DNA from: Scatomonas sp963930955
GTDB lineage: Bacteria > Bacillota > Clostridia > Lachnospirales > Lachnospiraceae
Direction of reading: 5' to 3'
NCBI GenBank assembly: GCA_963930955.1
Contig: OZ006967.1
Span: 558,001-622,000 of the forward strand
Length of the DNA stretch: 64,000 bases
In this document: in pieces, positions 26,950 through 35,837 of the stretch
How the letters are laid out: every line of letters begins with the position of its first letter
Numbering within the stretch: the first letter of the stretch is position 1
Notes under the pieces: generated by a model
Database searches by the model: none
What the model saw: only the letters and a program-made list of their open reading frames with translations
What the model was told of the DNA's origin: nothing
Translations under genes and position numbers: made by a program

Positions 26950-28507
26950 GCTCTTTTACCTCCGTAGTATCTGGCACCCCGGGTAATGCCATGTGTCTGT
27001 GCCCCAGTCTCTGATGAAGGGGATTTCGGATTCCGGGATACGGATTGGGGATCCTCTTTCATGGCAGCCAATAGATTTTTGATACTTTTATAACTGGGGG
27101 TCCTGGAATACAGAAGCGCTTTATTGCAAGCCTCTTCCAGTTTTACAGGAGAATACTTCTCAGCCAGCTTCAGCAGCCCCATACAGCTTCTGTAAGTCTG
27201 CTGTTCTACCCTGCCGGAGGTCAGGATCGCATCAACCACCTTTCTTGTATTGATTCCGATCGAATCTGCCCATCTGCGGAAACGGTCACCATTCCATTCC
27301 AGATACTTCTGATGGTCTGGCGGCATATGTGCCGTTACCGTGGAGTACTGGCCGCTCCTTCCATGGAGGCAGCGATGTGAGGCGATCCGATTGTGATGAT
27401 AAAATATTTCAATCGTTGTTTCTGTTATGCGCACATCGACTTTATCTTTGATATACTGATAAGGCACGGAGTAGTACATCTTGTCTACTGCGATGTGGTA
27501 GTTGAACTGGACAGTGGCCTGTTTCCACTCAGCCAGTTCGAAGGGTGTGGCAGGCAACTGTGCCAGGAGTGGCTTTTCTTCCCCAAGAAATAAACGGAGC
27601 CTGCTGCAATCCTTCTTTTGAAACTTCCTTGCATTGTAGGCATCCAGCTTTTCACGGATTGAAGCGTTTAATTCTGCAAGGGAGAAAAACTGTTCATTGC
27701 GAAGAGCCGCTGTGATCCATGTGGAGATCTTGCCAACGGAACCTTCTGCATTCGGTTTATCTTTGGGCTTCCGGACTCTTGCCGGAATGATGGCGACATT
27801 ATAATGTTCTGCCATCTCATGATAAGTAGTATTCAGTGCGGTCGTATACCAGTCGCTTTTCGAAGGATTCACTGCCGTAGAACAGTTATCAGGAACAAGC
27901 ATCGGTGTAACGCCGCCGAAAAATTCAAACATCTGGATATGCGCTTTGATCCAGTTATCTGTCTTCTGGTTCAGGTATGCCTTTACAAAGGCATACTGGC
28001 TGTAAGTAAGGACACCTACAAAGATCTCTGCCTTTGTGATCTCACCGGTGTCCGGATCGATGAGCTGTGCCGGATCACCGGCCCAATCTACTTCGATCTG
28101 CTCACCCGGTTTCCGTGGGATGTGCATGGTGGCTCTGCGTTTTTCTTCGTCTTTTTGGATGTAGTAGCAGAACTGAGAATACATGAGAGGTTCTTCGTTG
28201 TTCATGCGACATTCCTCACAGTATTCTACCCATAGGAGTTTCTTGTTGACCCCATTACGCAGAAGCTCCCTGTGGATGTAGTCATAATCAGGCATCCTTC
28301 GATTGGTTGCTGATCTTACCTTGGAAAAAGCATTCCCTCAAGCGCGCTGTCGGTCATGTCATGGTCCAGTGGCCAGGAAAGATTTATTTCCGCCGCCTGT
28401 TTGATGACCTTGGCAACAGTGTTACGGGATACGCCGCAGCTGTGTGCGATGTTCCGCTCGCTGAATCCTAGGCTTTTCAGGCGAAGGATTTCTCGATACT
28501 TGGTCAT
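26946..28507 (-). pseudogene. istA: IS21 transposase IstA, frameshifted
   Basis: The N-terminal part (28507-28316) is a helix-turn-helix: YREILRLKSLGFSERNIAHS then CGVSRNTVAKVI. It ends at TAA after LFPR. The remaining 449 residues (28295-26946) contain the DDE domain: EQIEVDWAGDPAQ (first Asp), MLVPDNCSTAV (second Asp), KPNAEGSVG (Glu). One extra base near 28317 would join the two frames as one protein of about 515 residues. No classic slippery heptamer is in the right phase, so loss by mutation is more likely than programmed frameshifting. Confidence 0.85.
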
Positions 28508-28747
28508 AATGGTGACCTCCTTTAACTGTATTCACATCTGACGATGTGTTCTTACAGTATAAAGGAGATCAATATAATAAATCCTAATGTGACTCTGAAT
28601 TACCGGAATATGTGGCTCTCATTCTCCGGAATGGTGGCTCTCAAAGTCCGGACAGGTGGCTCAAAGAGCCCCGGAATAATCATTTATGATCTACTTGCCT
28701 GTCAGCGGATTGCTCTGTATACTGTCATAAGACTACAGAAAGAAAAA

Positions 28748-28788
28748 GTCTCAGAGCACCCTCCCTGACAAGTCGTGTACTCTGAGAC
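28748..28788. repeat. Inverted repeat beside the IS21 right end
   Basis: GTCTCAGAG (28748-28756) and CTCTGAGAC (28780-28788) form a hairpin just before the zinc-ribbon gene remnant. It could be a terminator or the end of another old element. Confidence 0.5.
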
Positions 28789-28803
28789 CCGGTTATAAAA
28801 ACC

Positions 28804-29047
28804 ATGGTTATTATATCAGAATACACACTGACCTACAAGGCGGACTCCGGTGTTTTTTGTTGTGAGCAGTGATGACACCCATGTCTGCCCCGTCTGTGGC
28901 GGTACTCTGAAGTACCGCGATACCAGACCACGTATCCGCAAGAAAGAAGGCGGCCTGAAAGAGTATCTTATGATCCGCAGGCTCCGCTGTACGGAATACA
29001 TGGAAATGATTTTCTGGTCAATGGATGAGATATCAGTTTCACATTAA
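28804..29047 (+). pseudogene. Remnant of a transposon-linked zinc-ribbon protein (DUF6431-like)
   Basis: From ATG 28804 the frame reads VIISEYTLTYKADSGVF and then stops. The continuation in another frame from 28850 is FFVVSSDDTHVCPVCGGTLK then YRDTRPRIRKKEGGLKEYLM, with one CxxC zinc motif. The switch falls in a T6 run. After IRRLRCTE the protein departs from the expected pattern and ends at 29047, so the C-terminal part is gone. Proteins with this N-terminus accompany transposable elements in Lachnospiraceae. The flanking 29048-29179 holds nothing I can identify. Confidence 0.55.
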
Positions 29048-29230
29048 GTAAAACGAGACTACACTATAAAAGCGAACAATCAACCTTCCACCTAATTTCA
29101 CCTCTCCTGCTAATCACCTGCAAAGGAAAGCCAGAAAAATGCCTTTTATCTAGTTTGATTTTGTTTACATACGTACACGGTAAATCATAAGTACCTGCGT
29201 ATTTTTTGACCGTCGGAAACGGCGGTCGGT

Positions 29231-30405
29231 TTACACATTTGTTGTTTTTGTTTTGCTCCGGCAGATTTCCGGCAGCTGCTCAGACCATGGAAGCAGGTCT
29301 TCCATAAAACGGTAATCCGTATCTTCCTGATGGTCCTTCATCACTGTCAGGACGTATTCCAGATAGCGGAAAGGATTCAGGTTATTCGCCTTTGCTGTTT
29401 CTGTGATGCTGTAGACGATCGCGCTGGATTTCGCGCCGTCGATACTGTCGATCAGCTTCCATGCATGTTTGTGCAGGCAGAAGCTGCGAAGCGCGCCTTC
29501 CGTTGCGTTATTATCAAGCGGGTCTTCTGGTAGTCATACAGGATAATGGGTGTATCCCCATATCCCTTTCCCGTCCGGTAGACCCACATGTAACTCTTAC
29601 TGTTCGCCGGACGCCCGTCCTTTGATACCTTGACCGGAGTCTCATCGGCCTGCAGTACATGGAAGCGGTACATCCTGTTATGAAGGTAATCATAAAGGGG
29701 CCCCAGATACCGGTCGGCACACTGGATCACCCAGTTCGCCATCACCTGCCGGGAGATGTGGATATCATTGCGCAGGAATTCCTGGCTGATCCGGTATAAG
29801 GGAAGGCCGTTGACATACTTGGCATTCAGGATGCCTGCAGCCAGGGAAGGGGTCAGGATGCTGTTTCGGAGCAATTCCTTCGGACGGTCTGCTTTCACGA
29901 TCGTCTGGTTGTCCTTTCCGGCATACACGGCCACATGGTGTTCTTCGACTGTGTAGACTGCCGGCTGTACCCGGACTCTTTTATAGACTTCATCCGGAAG
30001 CTGCTTCCAGCCAGCAGCGCCGAAGATCTCCTGCAGCTTTTCTTCCGGAAGGGTATGGGGAATGACTTCCACGGGAAGATCCTTAAGATCTTCCTCGCGT
30101 TTCCCTTTTTTCTTCCGGCGCGTGACCTGGATCACATCCTCTTCTGCGGGCTCGACGACATAAAGCGTCTCGGTCAGGGCTTCCGCTTCGTTAAAGATGA
30201 GCTCCAGTTCCAGCTGCCCGGCGATCACATCCAGCTTTTCGGAAGAGCGCCCGTAACGGTGATTGTTTGCAGACGCGATCTGCTCGATCAGGCGTTCCAT
30301 GTTTGTATTCAGCCTGGCCAGCTGGTCCTGCATGGACAGGATCACCGCCACGAGTGTTTCCCTGCTGAAACGGTTCAGTTCTTCCGGTGAGTAGATCTTC
30401 GTCAT
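29231..30405 (-). pseudogene. tnpC: IS66 transposase TnpC with the catalytic middle deleted
   Basis: The start at 30405 has an AGGAG site. The N-terminal part is normal: a leucine-rich coiled region (MQDQLARLNTNMERLIEQIA), YGRSSEKLD and the DDE start VLQADETPVKVSKDGRP. At YDYQKTR (about 29525) the sequence jumps into the C-terminal part in another frame, LDNNATEGALRSFCLHKHAW and KSSAIVYSITETAKANNLNP, ending at 29231. About 130 residues (roughly 400 bp) are missing, including part of the active site. Confidence 0.88.
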
Positions 30406-30554
30406 GTTCGCGCTCCTTTGTCTTGCTGGGACTATTGTACCGCAAACCAAAAGAAAAAGCGAACCGGACGAAAAATGAGTCCGTCATTCTCACCAAAGGA
30501 TAAACACTCTGAAAAGCCGAAAAAACTACTGGTTTTTTCAGTTTTTCAGAGTAC

Positions 30555-30831
30555 TTATCCACACAGCAGCTGATCGCTGTGGAGTACTCTAAATGGAATG
30601 AAAGATACCGACTGCTGAACGGCAGATAACTGTCCTGTCTCTGTAACTGCGGGCAGGGACGGATTCTGAGATGCTTCATAGGCTTCCCGGCGCAGGATGC
30701 GCTGCCAGTAAAAGAACTGTTTATCAGAGACTCCGTTTGCCTTGCACCAGGCAGTTTTAGACATCCCGCTGTTCATACATTCAGGACCTGGTCCAGTGCT
30801 CTGCACGGACCTGGTGAGTGATTTTATCCAT
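30555..30831 (-). pseudogene. tnpA: IS66 accessory protein TnpA, frameshifted
   Basis: The ATG at 30831 begins MDKITHQVRAEHWT and stops after RS. In another frame the family core continues: ECMNSGMSKTAWCKANGVSD then KQFFYWQRILRREAYE. A small deletion near 30785 broke the frame. No tnpB gene is left in the 150 bp before tnpC. Confidence 0.8.
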
Positions 30832-30961
30832 GACGCTGACTCCTTTAAAAAACCTGTAGTTTTCTGGAGTTATTATCTCATGGAGCGAGGAAACTAGCAC
30901 GGTACTAATGATTTACCGTATACGAAAAAATCCTGCGACAGAAAAGATTATTTGGACGAAA

Positions 30962-30993
30962 AAAGCGGGAGACCATTTCTGATTTCCCGCTTC
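30962..30993. terminator. Hairpin between the IS66 remnant and fic
   Basis: AAAGCGGGA and TTCCCGCTT form a stem at 30962-30992 with A and T runs on its flanks, a likely terminator. Confidence 0.5.
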
Positions 30994-31088
30994 ACAGTTC
31001 TGCCAAAGAGCAGATAAAAATATTTTGTAATCTCATTCATTTTTTAAAAATCTCAATCATTTGATATGAAAATGAAGGAGATTTTGTT

Positions 31089-32135
31089 TTAGATACGGAC
31101 ATAGCCCGTAGAAGGTCCTGCGCCAACCTTCGCAATATAGCCACTTTTTACCAAGGCTGTTAATGTGCGTTCCACAGTGACCTTGCTTATATCCGGGCAT
31201 AATTCCAAGATTTCTTTCTTTGTGACTTTACCGACCTTTTTTTCAAACACGGCTTTGATTCGCTCCGGTTTGGAGAGTTTACGATACTTTAAATGTTCTA
31301 CACGATCTTCAAATTCATTATAGGCTTTCAGCATAATTCCAAGGTAGTATTTCACAAAAGGCTCATAGCTGTTGTTACAATCATGCCACCCAGAAGAACT
31401 TGCCTGCAGCGCTTCATAATACGTTTCTTTTGTTTTTTCAATCAGCATTTCTATGCTTATATATTTCCCAACGATATATCCAGCCTTATAAAACAACAGC
31501 AGAGTGATCAGCCTGCTCATACGGCCATTGCCATCATTAAAAGGATGAATACATAAAAAATCAAGGATAAACATAGGAATGAGAATCAGCTTATCTATCT
31601 GATCGCCATTCCATGCGTCTATAAAATTAGAACACAGGTTTTCGACGGCTTCAGAGGTCTGAAAAGCAGGAACAGGAATAAATCTTGCCTTCTGGTTCCC
31701 CTGGGAATCTGTTTCTGCAATTACGTTATCAGCATGTTTATAAGTCCCGCCAACATTCCCCGGAGAATAGGAATACAAATCTCTATGGAGCTGCAAAATA
31801 ATATTAGGACGCAAATGGATATACTCATAGCTCTCATGGATTGTAGCAAGCACTTCCCGATACCCGGCAATTTCCTGTTCGGAACGATTACGGGGCTCTG
31901 CTTTTTGATAAACCAGTTCTTCCAATCGTTTATCGCTTGTATAGATCCCTTCAATCCGGTTGGAAGCGCCGGTACTCTGAATGAGGGCGACTTCCAATAA
32001 TGTTTTCAGTTCATCTATATTTGCTTCAAGAAATAGTTCCTGTTTACCCTTATGTTCATGGATGCTTCCCATCATCTGAACAATTTCAGGGGTCAGAAGT
32101 TTTTTGGGAGCTGCAACATAATCAAATTTTCTCAT
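31089..32135 (-). CDS. Fic family protein (AMPylase-type) with C-terminal winged helix
   Basis: 348 residues. A Fic_N-like helical part comes first, with a possible inhibitory motif SNRIEG near 58-63 fitting (S/T)xxxE(G/N). The catalytic loop HPFNDGNGRMSR is near 202, complete with the His and the GNGR anion site. The C-terminal part (KVTKKEILELCPDISKVTVE) looks like a winged helix. Family enzymes transfer AMP to a hydroxyl group of a target protein, and many small Fic proteins are self-limiting or toxin-like. The start at 32135 was chosen because AAGGAG lies 6 bases upstream. Reading frame intact, unlike most island genes. Confidence 0.9.
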   Translation of the reverse strand: MRKFDYVAAPKKLLTPEIVQMMGSIHEHKGKQELFLEANIDELKTLLEVALIQSTGASNRIEGIYTSDKRLEELVYQKAEPRNRSEQEIAGYREVLATIHESYEYIHLRPNIILQLHRDLYSYSPGNVGGTYKHADNVIAETDSQGNQKARFIPVPAFQTSEAVENLCSNFIDAWNGDQIDKLILIPMFILDFLCIHPFNDGNGRMSRLITLLLFYKAGYIVGKYISIEMLIEKTKETYYEALQASSSGWHDCNNSYEPFVKYYLGIMLKAYNEFEDRVEHLKYRKLSKPERIKAVFEKKVGKVTKKEILELCPDISKVTVERTLTALVKSGYIAKVGAGPSTGYVRI

Positions 32136-32241
32136 AAGAATCTCCTTCATCCAGAAAATATCTCCTTCATTTTACCACGGAATGAAGGAGATTCCAACAA
32201 AGATGATGGAGATAGTTTTCCCATTCATTTTGAAAATTATG

Positions 32242-32595
32242 TTAAGATTCTGTGTTTTCTCCTTCATCCGCCAGTTCGGACGGGCTGATCTCATAGTCGA
32301 GGAACCAATCGTCCGGCTTCACCCGCAAGCGGGTAGACAGGTATTTTTCTATATCAAACGTATTTTTCAGGTTAAAATCCGAAAGGAACTTATAATTGGG
32401 GTGTTTTGTAATATCGTACTTTCTGGACAGGAACGGCCGGACGCCGCGCAGCTTCGCCATGAGGCTTTCCGCCGTATCTCTGGTAGCCAGGTTCCTTGAC
32501 AGGCGCCAGGTCATGTAAATTTTATTCAGGACAGCGTTCGGGTCTGTACTCTCGATCCGGTACGCCATCCTCATTTCCGCTTCGTTCAGTTTCAT
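32242..32595 (-). CDS. Small protein of unknown family
   Basis: 117 residues, mixed charge, no signal or membrane segment. Features are MAYRIESTDPNAVLNKIYMT, LRGVRPFLSRKYDITKHPNY and an acidic C-terminus. I do not recognise the family. It is preceded by AAAGGAGCCG and oriented with fic, divergent from dinJ. Its position in a decayed island suggests cargo of a former integrative element. Confidence 0.5.
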   Translation of the reverse strand: MKLNEAEMRMAYRIESTDPNAVLNKIYMTWRLSRNLATRDTAESLMAKLRGVRPFLSRKYDITKHPNYKFLSDFNLKNTFDIEKYLSTRLRVKPDDWFLDYEISPSELADEGENTES

Positions 32596-32721
32596 TTATT
32601 CGGCTCCTTTCTTTCGCTCCAATATGAGCGGGAAATAAATTGTTAAATTTTCGTGCTATGTATTGCTTTCTTCGTGCAATCAGAATATAATACAACTACC
32701 AGCATGAAGGGAGATGATAGT

Positions 32722-33000
32722 ATGGCTGGCTCTACTACGAATATCTGTATCCGTATGGACTCTGACCTTAAAGCACAGGCCGATGCGCTGTTTAACGAAC
32801 TGGGTATGAATATCTCTACTGCGTTCAATATCTTTGTCCGTCAGTCGCTTCGGGAGGGCAGGATACCCTTTGACATTTCTCTGAATCAGCCCAACAAGGA
32901 GACGATTGCCGCCATGTTGGAATCAGAAAGGATTGCAAAAGACCCGTCCGTGAAAGGCTATACCAATCTGGATGAGCTGTTTGCCGACCTTGAAAAATGA
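32722..33000 (+). CDS. dinJ: RelB/DinJ family antitoxin
   Basis: 92 residues. The ribbon-helix-helix N-terminus is clear (STTNICIRMDSDLKAQADAL, then FNELGMNISTAFNIFVRQSL). The C-terminal toxin-wrapping tail includes YTNLDELFADLEK. The start at 32722 follows GGGAG and fits the family; the frame is open further upstream without meaning. It overlaps the yafQ-like toxin by 4 bp (ATGA). It should bind and neutralise the toxin and repress the operon. It remains intact while the toxin frame is broken. Confidence 0.9.
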   Translation: MAGSTTNICIRMDSDLKAQADALFNELGMNISTAFNIFVRQSLREGRIPFDISLNQPNKETIAAMLESERIAKDPSVKGYTNLDELFADLEK

Positions 33001-33288
33001 CAGAAACGAAGTATATCGTCAAGCCTACTACGCAGTTCAAAAAGGACTACAAACTGGCAGTCAAGCGATGGCTGAAAATCGATCTGCTAAAGGATATCAT
33101 CGCCGCTCTGGCTATGGGAGAGAAACTTCCTGAAAAAAAACAAGGATCATGCGCTGACCGGAAACTGGGTAGGACACCGGGAATGTCATATACTCCCGGA
33201 CTGGCTGCTGATCTACCGTATTGAAGATGAAGTATTGGTTCTAACCTTAGCCAGGACCGGCAGCCACAGTGATCTATTTGGAAAATAA
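32997..33288 (+). pseudogene. yafQ: YafQ/RelE family mRNA-cleaving toxin, frameshift in an A8 run
   Basis: The frame starts normally (KYIVKPTTQFKKDYKLAVKR) but shifts in the A8 run at 33133-33140. With seven A residues the text continues EKNKDHALTGNWVGHRECHI then LPDWLLIYRIEDEVLVLTLA and RTGSHSDLFGK to TAA at 33286-33288. That includes the catalytic HxxxxDxxLxY and the final H. As written, the product is a 75-residue scrambled protein. The A8 run could allow slippage that restores some toxin, but simple inactivation is more likely. Confidence 0.85.
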
Positions 33289-33297
33289 TTTCTGAAC

Positions 33298-33336
33298 GCT
33301 AAGCAGCCGCAGGTTTTTCGCCTGCGGCTGCTTAGC
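33298..33336. terminator. Strong bidirectional terminator between yafQ and the SLOG remnant
   Basis: A perfect 16-bp stem, GCTAAGCAGCCGCAGG (33298-33313) with its reverse complement at 33321-33336, and a TTTTTCG loop. It lies between convergent genes. Confidence 0.8.
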
Positions 33337-33349
33337 TCCAATACTTATT

Positions 33350-33663
33350 CTATTTCTTCTGCGGCTTCTTCCTCTGTTTCTTCCGCTGGACGTGGACCAT
33401 GCGGATCGCGGACACCGTGCCGCCTTTTTCCCGCCCATCATAGACAACGATCATCCGGTCCGCTTTGTTTACCATATAGCGGTTACGCTTCATATAGACA
33501 TTGGAAGCCCATTCCTCACTGACAACTTCGACATTCGCAATAGCTGACCGGCGCCGTCCGCAATAGCTTTTTCGATTTCTCGGCGCAGGCCTTGCTTTGC
33601 CTGCTCCATATATTCAGCGGGGATTTCCCGGTGTTCGGTTACTCCGCATACTTTTTGCTCCAT
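33350..33663 (-). pseudogene. SLOG/DUF1273-like protein with the middle deleted
   Basis: The start MEQKVCGVTEHREIPAEYME and QAKQGLRREIEKAIADG matches small SLOG-family proteins (predicted nucleotide-ligand-binding Rossmann fold). After IADG a junction leads in another frame to the expected C-terminal part: NVEVVSEEWASNVYMKRNRY, MVNKADRMIVVYDGREKGGT, ending in a Lys-rich tail at 33350. About 70 central residues are missing. Confidence 0.72.
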
Positions 33664-33814
33664 AATGCCTGTCTCCCTTATGATTGATAGCTGAAAACTA
33701 CCGTATTTCTTATCTTAGTAGCTTGAATATAGCGCGTCAACAGAAATACCCTTTTTCATTTAGCAAATGGAACCAGCCTGTCAGGTACGATCTATTACAG
33801 AACGGGAGGTGAAT

Positions 33815-33880
33815 ATGGTGTACGAAGATTTTGTCCCGGAAAGGCTGGCAAATATGAAAGAACTGAATAGTAAAAAATAG
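33815..33880 (+). pseudogene. Remnant of a small XRE-type regulator
   Basis: ATG at 33815 follows GGGAGGTGA. The 21 residues MVYEDFVPERLANMKELNSK resemble the first residues of a common XRE helix-turn-helix family (MVYEDFxPERLAxLR) but end at a stop before the helix-turn-helix. The rest of 33664-33928 shows no other gene. Confidence 0.45.
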
Positions 33881-33928
33881 AAGTGGTCCGTCACATATAA
33901 GGGAGGCTGGCCACTTTCTATTATCTAT

Positions 33929-35155
33929 CTATATAAGATTACAAGGAATAAAGCAGTTTTTCTGATCAATCGGTATTACTTCTTCACACATGCAGACAAT
34001 ACCGCCGCTGCCACGTTTTAAGGTTGTCTTGTCAAGCACCTCGTATTTTTTTATTTCTCTGCGATCGGGATTTGCAGATTTTTTGATTTCCAGCGGATGA
34101 ACCAATCCATTTTCTTCTACAATCACATCAATTTCCTTCGCGTTAGAATCACGGTAGTATGTCAGGTTTGCCTTATCTGCTGAGTAAGAAAAACTTTTCA
34201 AAAGCTCGATCACAACATAGTTTTCAAAATAGTGACCGTTTGCGGCGCCATTCATTAGGGTATCTCTGGTAAGCCACATGGACAGATAAGCACACAGTCC
34301 GGTATCACAGAAATACAGTTTGGGTGTTTTTGTTAATCGCTTCAGTTCATTATTGGCAAAGGGCGGCAGAAGATAGACAATACCTAATCCCTGCAAGATC
34401 CGCAGCCATTCTTTGGCCGTAGGCTGAGAAATTTCGGCTGCCTCCGCCAAAGTTTTATAATTTACCTGCTCGGCTGTCAAGGCAGCACAGGCAATAAGAA
34501 ATTTTCGGAAACGTACAGAATCGGTAATACCGCCTTCTTCCGCCACATCCCGCATCAGATATGTTTCAATATAAGAATTGAAATATTCCTGTCTCTGCTC
34601 GGCATCGGCCCGTAGCGCATCAGGCATCCCGCCGCGCCAGATATGCTCAAACACATCTACAATATCATTCTTTTTTGCCGTTTTCTGCCGTTCCAAAAGA
34701 CACGGCAGAGAGAAATCCAGTTTGTTTGTAAAAACTTCTCCGTCTACTTCATTTTTGGAAAAGCTGTATAGCTCCAGAATCCCGATTCTTCCGGCCAGTG
34801 TATCGCGGATATTTTTCATCATCTTATATTGCTGGGAGCCGGTCAGCCAGAACAAACCTCTTTCTTCGGTTTCATCACACATAATTTTAATCTGTTCAAA
34901 CAGCTCCGGGGCTTTCTGTATTTCATCAATGATGATTGGAGGCTTGTAAGTCTGAAAGAACAATACGGGATCTGTTTGGGCCAGGATTCTCGCCATTGTA
35001 TTATCCATAGAAATGTAAGTGCGGTTTTGTCCCTCGGCCAAATGTTTCAGCATGGTAGTTTTGCCAACCTGCCGCGCACCTGTTACAAGCACCGCTTTGA
35101 AAAAGGAACTCATACGCAAAAATTTCCGTTCCAATGCACGCTCAATATATGGCAT
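33929..35155 (-). CDS. AAA ATPase with DUF4143 domain
   Basis: 408 residues. Walker A VTGARQVGKTTML near 24-36, Walker B PPIIIDEIQKAPELF near 72-86 and a sensor-like FWLTGSQQY near 101. The C-terminal DUF4143 domain includes AEISQPTAKEWLRILQGLGI and a PD-(D/E)xK-like LTYYRDSNAKEIDVIVEENG ... HPLEIKKS. These proteins are common in mobile and defence-rich regions; their role is not known. The promoter upstream has a palindromic operator, so expression may be controlled. Reading frame intact. Confidence 0.88.
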   Translation of the reverse strand: MPYIERALERKFLRMSSFFKAVLVTGARQVGKTTMLKHLAEGQNRTYISMDNTMARILAQTDPVLFFQTYKPPIIIDEIQKAPELFEQIKIMCDETEERGLFWLTGSQQYKMMKNIRDTLAGRIGILELYSFSKNEVDGEVFTNKLDFSLPCLLERQKTAKKNDIVDVFEHIWRGGMPDALRADAEQRQEYFNSYIETYLMRDVAEEGGITDSVRFRKFLIACAALTAEQVNYKTLAEAAEISQPTAKEWLRILQGLGIVYLLPPFANNELKRLTKTPKLYFCDTGLCAYLSMWLTRDTLMNGAANGHYFENYVVIELLKSFSYSADKANLTYYRDSNAKEIDVIVEENGLVHPLEIKKSANPDRREIKKYEVLDKTTLKRGSGGIVCMCEEVIPIDQKNCFIPCNLI

Positions 35156-35183
35156 AGCATGACCTCCTTATTTTTAGGAAAAT

Positions 35184-35227
35184 ATAAAGTCCACTTTATT
35201 TTATCCTAAAAAACACATCCTTGTCAA
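35184..35227 (-). promoter_or_regulatory. Promoter and nested palindrome before the DUF4143 ATPase gene
   Basis: On the minus strand TTGACA (35227-35222) and TAAAAT (35203-35198) are 18 bp apart. The palindrome ATAAAGT-CC-ACTTTAT at 35184-35199 overlaps the start site, and an outer TTTTTAGGA/TCCTAAAAA pairing surrounds it. The symmetry suggests an operator for a regulator not identified here. Confidence 0.7.
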
Positions 35228-35262
35228 CTACTGCAAAGCACATTGAAACCGCGTTTTGCTCC

Positions 35263-35300
35263 CGGATGTAACCAATATTATATAGGATTGGCTACATCCG
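35263..35300. repeat. Imperfect hairpin CGGATGTA...TACATCCG
   Basis: CGGATGTA and TACATCCG with inner CCAAT/ATTGG form a stem of about 13 bp in the gap 35228-35362. It may be a terminator for neither gene or an old recombination site. Nothing else is seen in this gap. Confidence 0.45.
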
Positions 35301-35362
35301 TATAATAGCTACACCCTGTTTTTTAGGTTGCCCGTGCGAAAAATATTTTTCAAAGCAATATG

Positions 35363-35545
35363 TTATTTTCCCGTGCTGCCAAAAGCGCCCTTGCCGCATT
35401 CGCCGCCCAGGTCATTCACAAAATCTGCGTTCACCACAGGCATGATGATAAGCTGCCCAATCCGGGAATCTTTTGCGTCATTGGTGTGGGAGCGGAGGTG
35501 GCGATGGTTCTCCGGCAATCCAAAATCAATGATCTTGATCTTCAC
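35363..35545 (-). pseudogene. dUTPase-like gene with the middle deleted
   Basis: GTG at 35545 follows GGAGG. The 60 residues read VKIKIIDFGLPENHRHLRSH then jump to RIGQLIIMPVVNADFVNDLG and GKGAFGSTGK. The last block is dUTPase motif V (GxGxFGSTG), and the first is the N-terminus of this family. Motifs I to IV, including the catalytic Asp, are absent; about 90 residues are missing. The junction is in frame. Confidence 0.72.
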
Positions 35546-35572
35546 TGGCGGCCTCCTTCCAATGCGGCAGGA

Positions 35573-35812
35573 TACATAGCCGCCCTCCGGCGTTACCAGG
35601 TACATTTCCGGATGTTCGTCATAGTAAGCCTGCACTTTGTATTCCACCAGCGTGGAGAACATAGAGCCGTCCCGCATGTTGTGCCCATAGATGATCGTGT
35701 TGTTGTCGGAAAAATCCTCCGCGTTCTCTTTTTCCCCGTCCGTTTCTGCCGGGGTGACATATTCCGAAAGACCGGCATAGGTATCGGCGCTTTCCTTAAG
35801 AGATTTGGCTCG
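35573..35812 (-). pseudogene. Class B sortase fragment
   Basis: In the same frame as the dUTPase remnant, AKSLKESADTYAGLSEYVTP is joined to NNTIIYGHNMRDGSMFSTLV and then YYDEHPEMYLVTPEGGYV. The YGHNMRDGSMF block contains the catalytic His region of sortase B. The central substrate region, the TLxTC cysteine motif and the membrane anchor are missing. It is preceded directly by a stop codon. Confidence 0.65.
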
Positions 35813-35837
35813 CTAAAGGATAATATGGCTCCCCCAG

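Larger units (their letters stand above)
26128..28663 (-). mobile_element. IS21-family insertion sequence
   Basis: A perfect 19-bp inverted repeat (TGAGCCACCTGTCCGGACT) lies at 26133-26151 and 28645-28663. Further partial copies of GAGCCACC occur at 26156-26165 and inside the right end (near 28610 and 28632), the multiple terminal repeats typical of IS21. It contains istA and istB in the usual order with a 4-bp overlap. The istA reading frame is broken, so the copy is probably inactive. The outermost bases and target duplication could not be fixed. Confidence 0.88.
29180..30916 (-). mobile_element. IS66-family remnant with target-site duplication
   Basis: Ends are GTAAATCATAAGTACC at 29180-29195 and its imperfect inverse ending at 30916, starting with GTAA as IS66 ends do. 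The 8 bases outside are CGTACACG on the left (29172-29179) and CGTATACG on the right (30917-30924), a 7/8 match that fits the 8-bp IS66 target duplication. Inside, tnpA is frameshifted, tnpB is absent and tnpC has lost its middle. It cannot move by itself. Confidence 0.85.

Noticed and set aside
28290..28340. Programmed -1 frameshift in istA
   Set aside because: The transition lacks an in-phase slippery heptamer and a downstream structure, so a one-base deletion is simpler.
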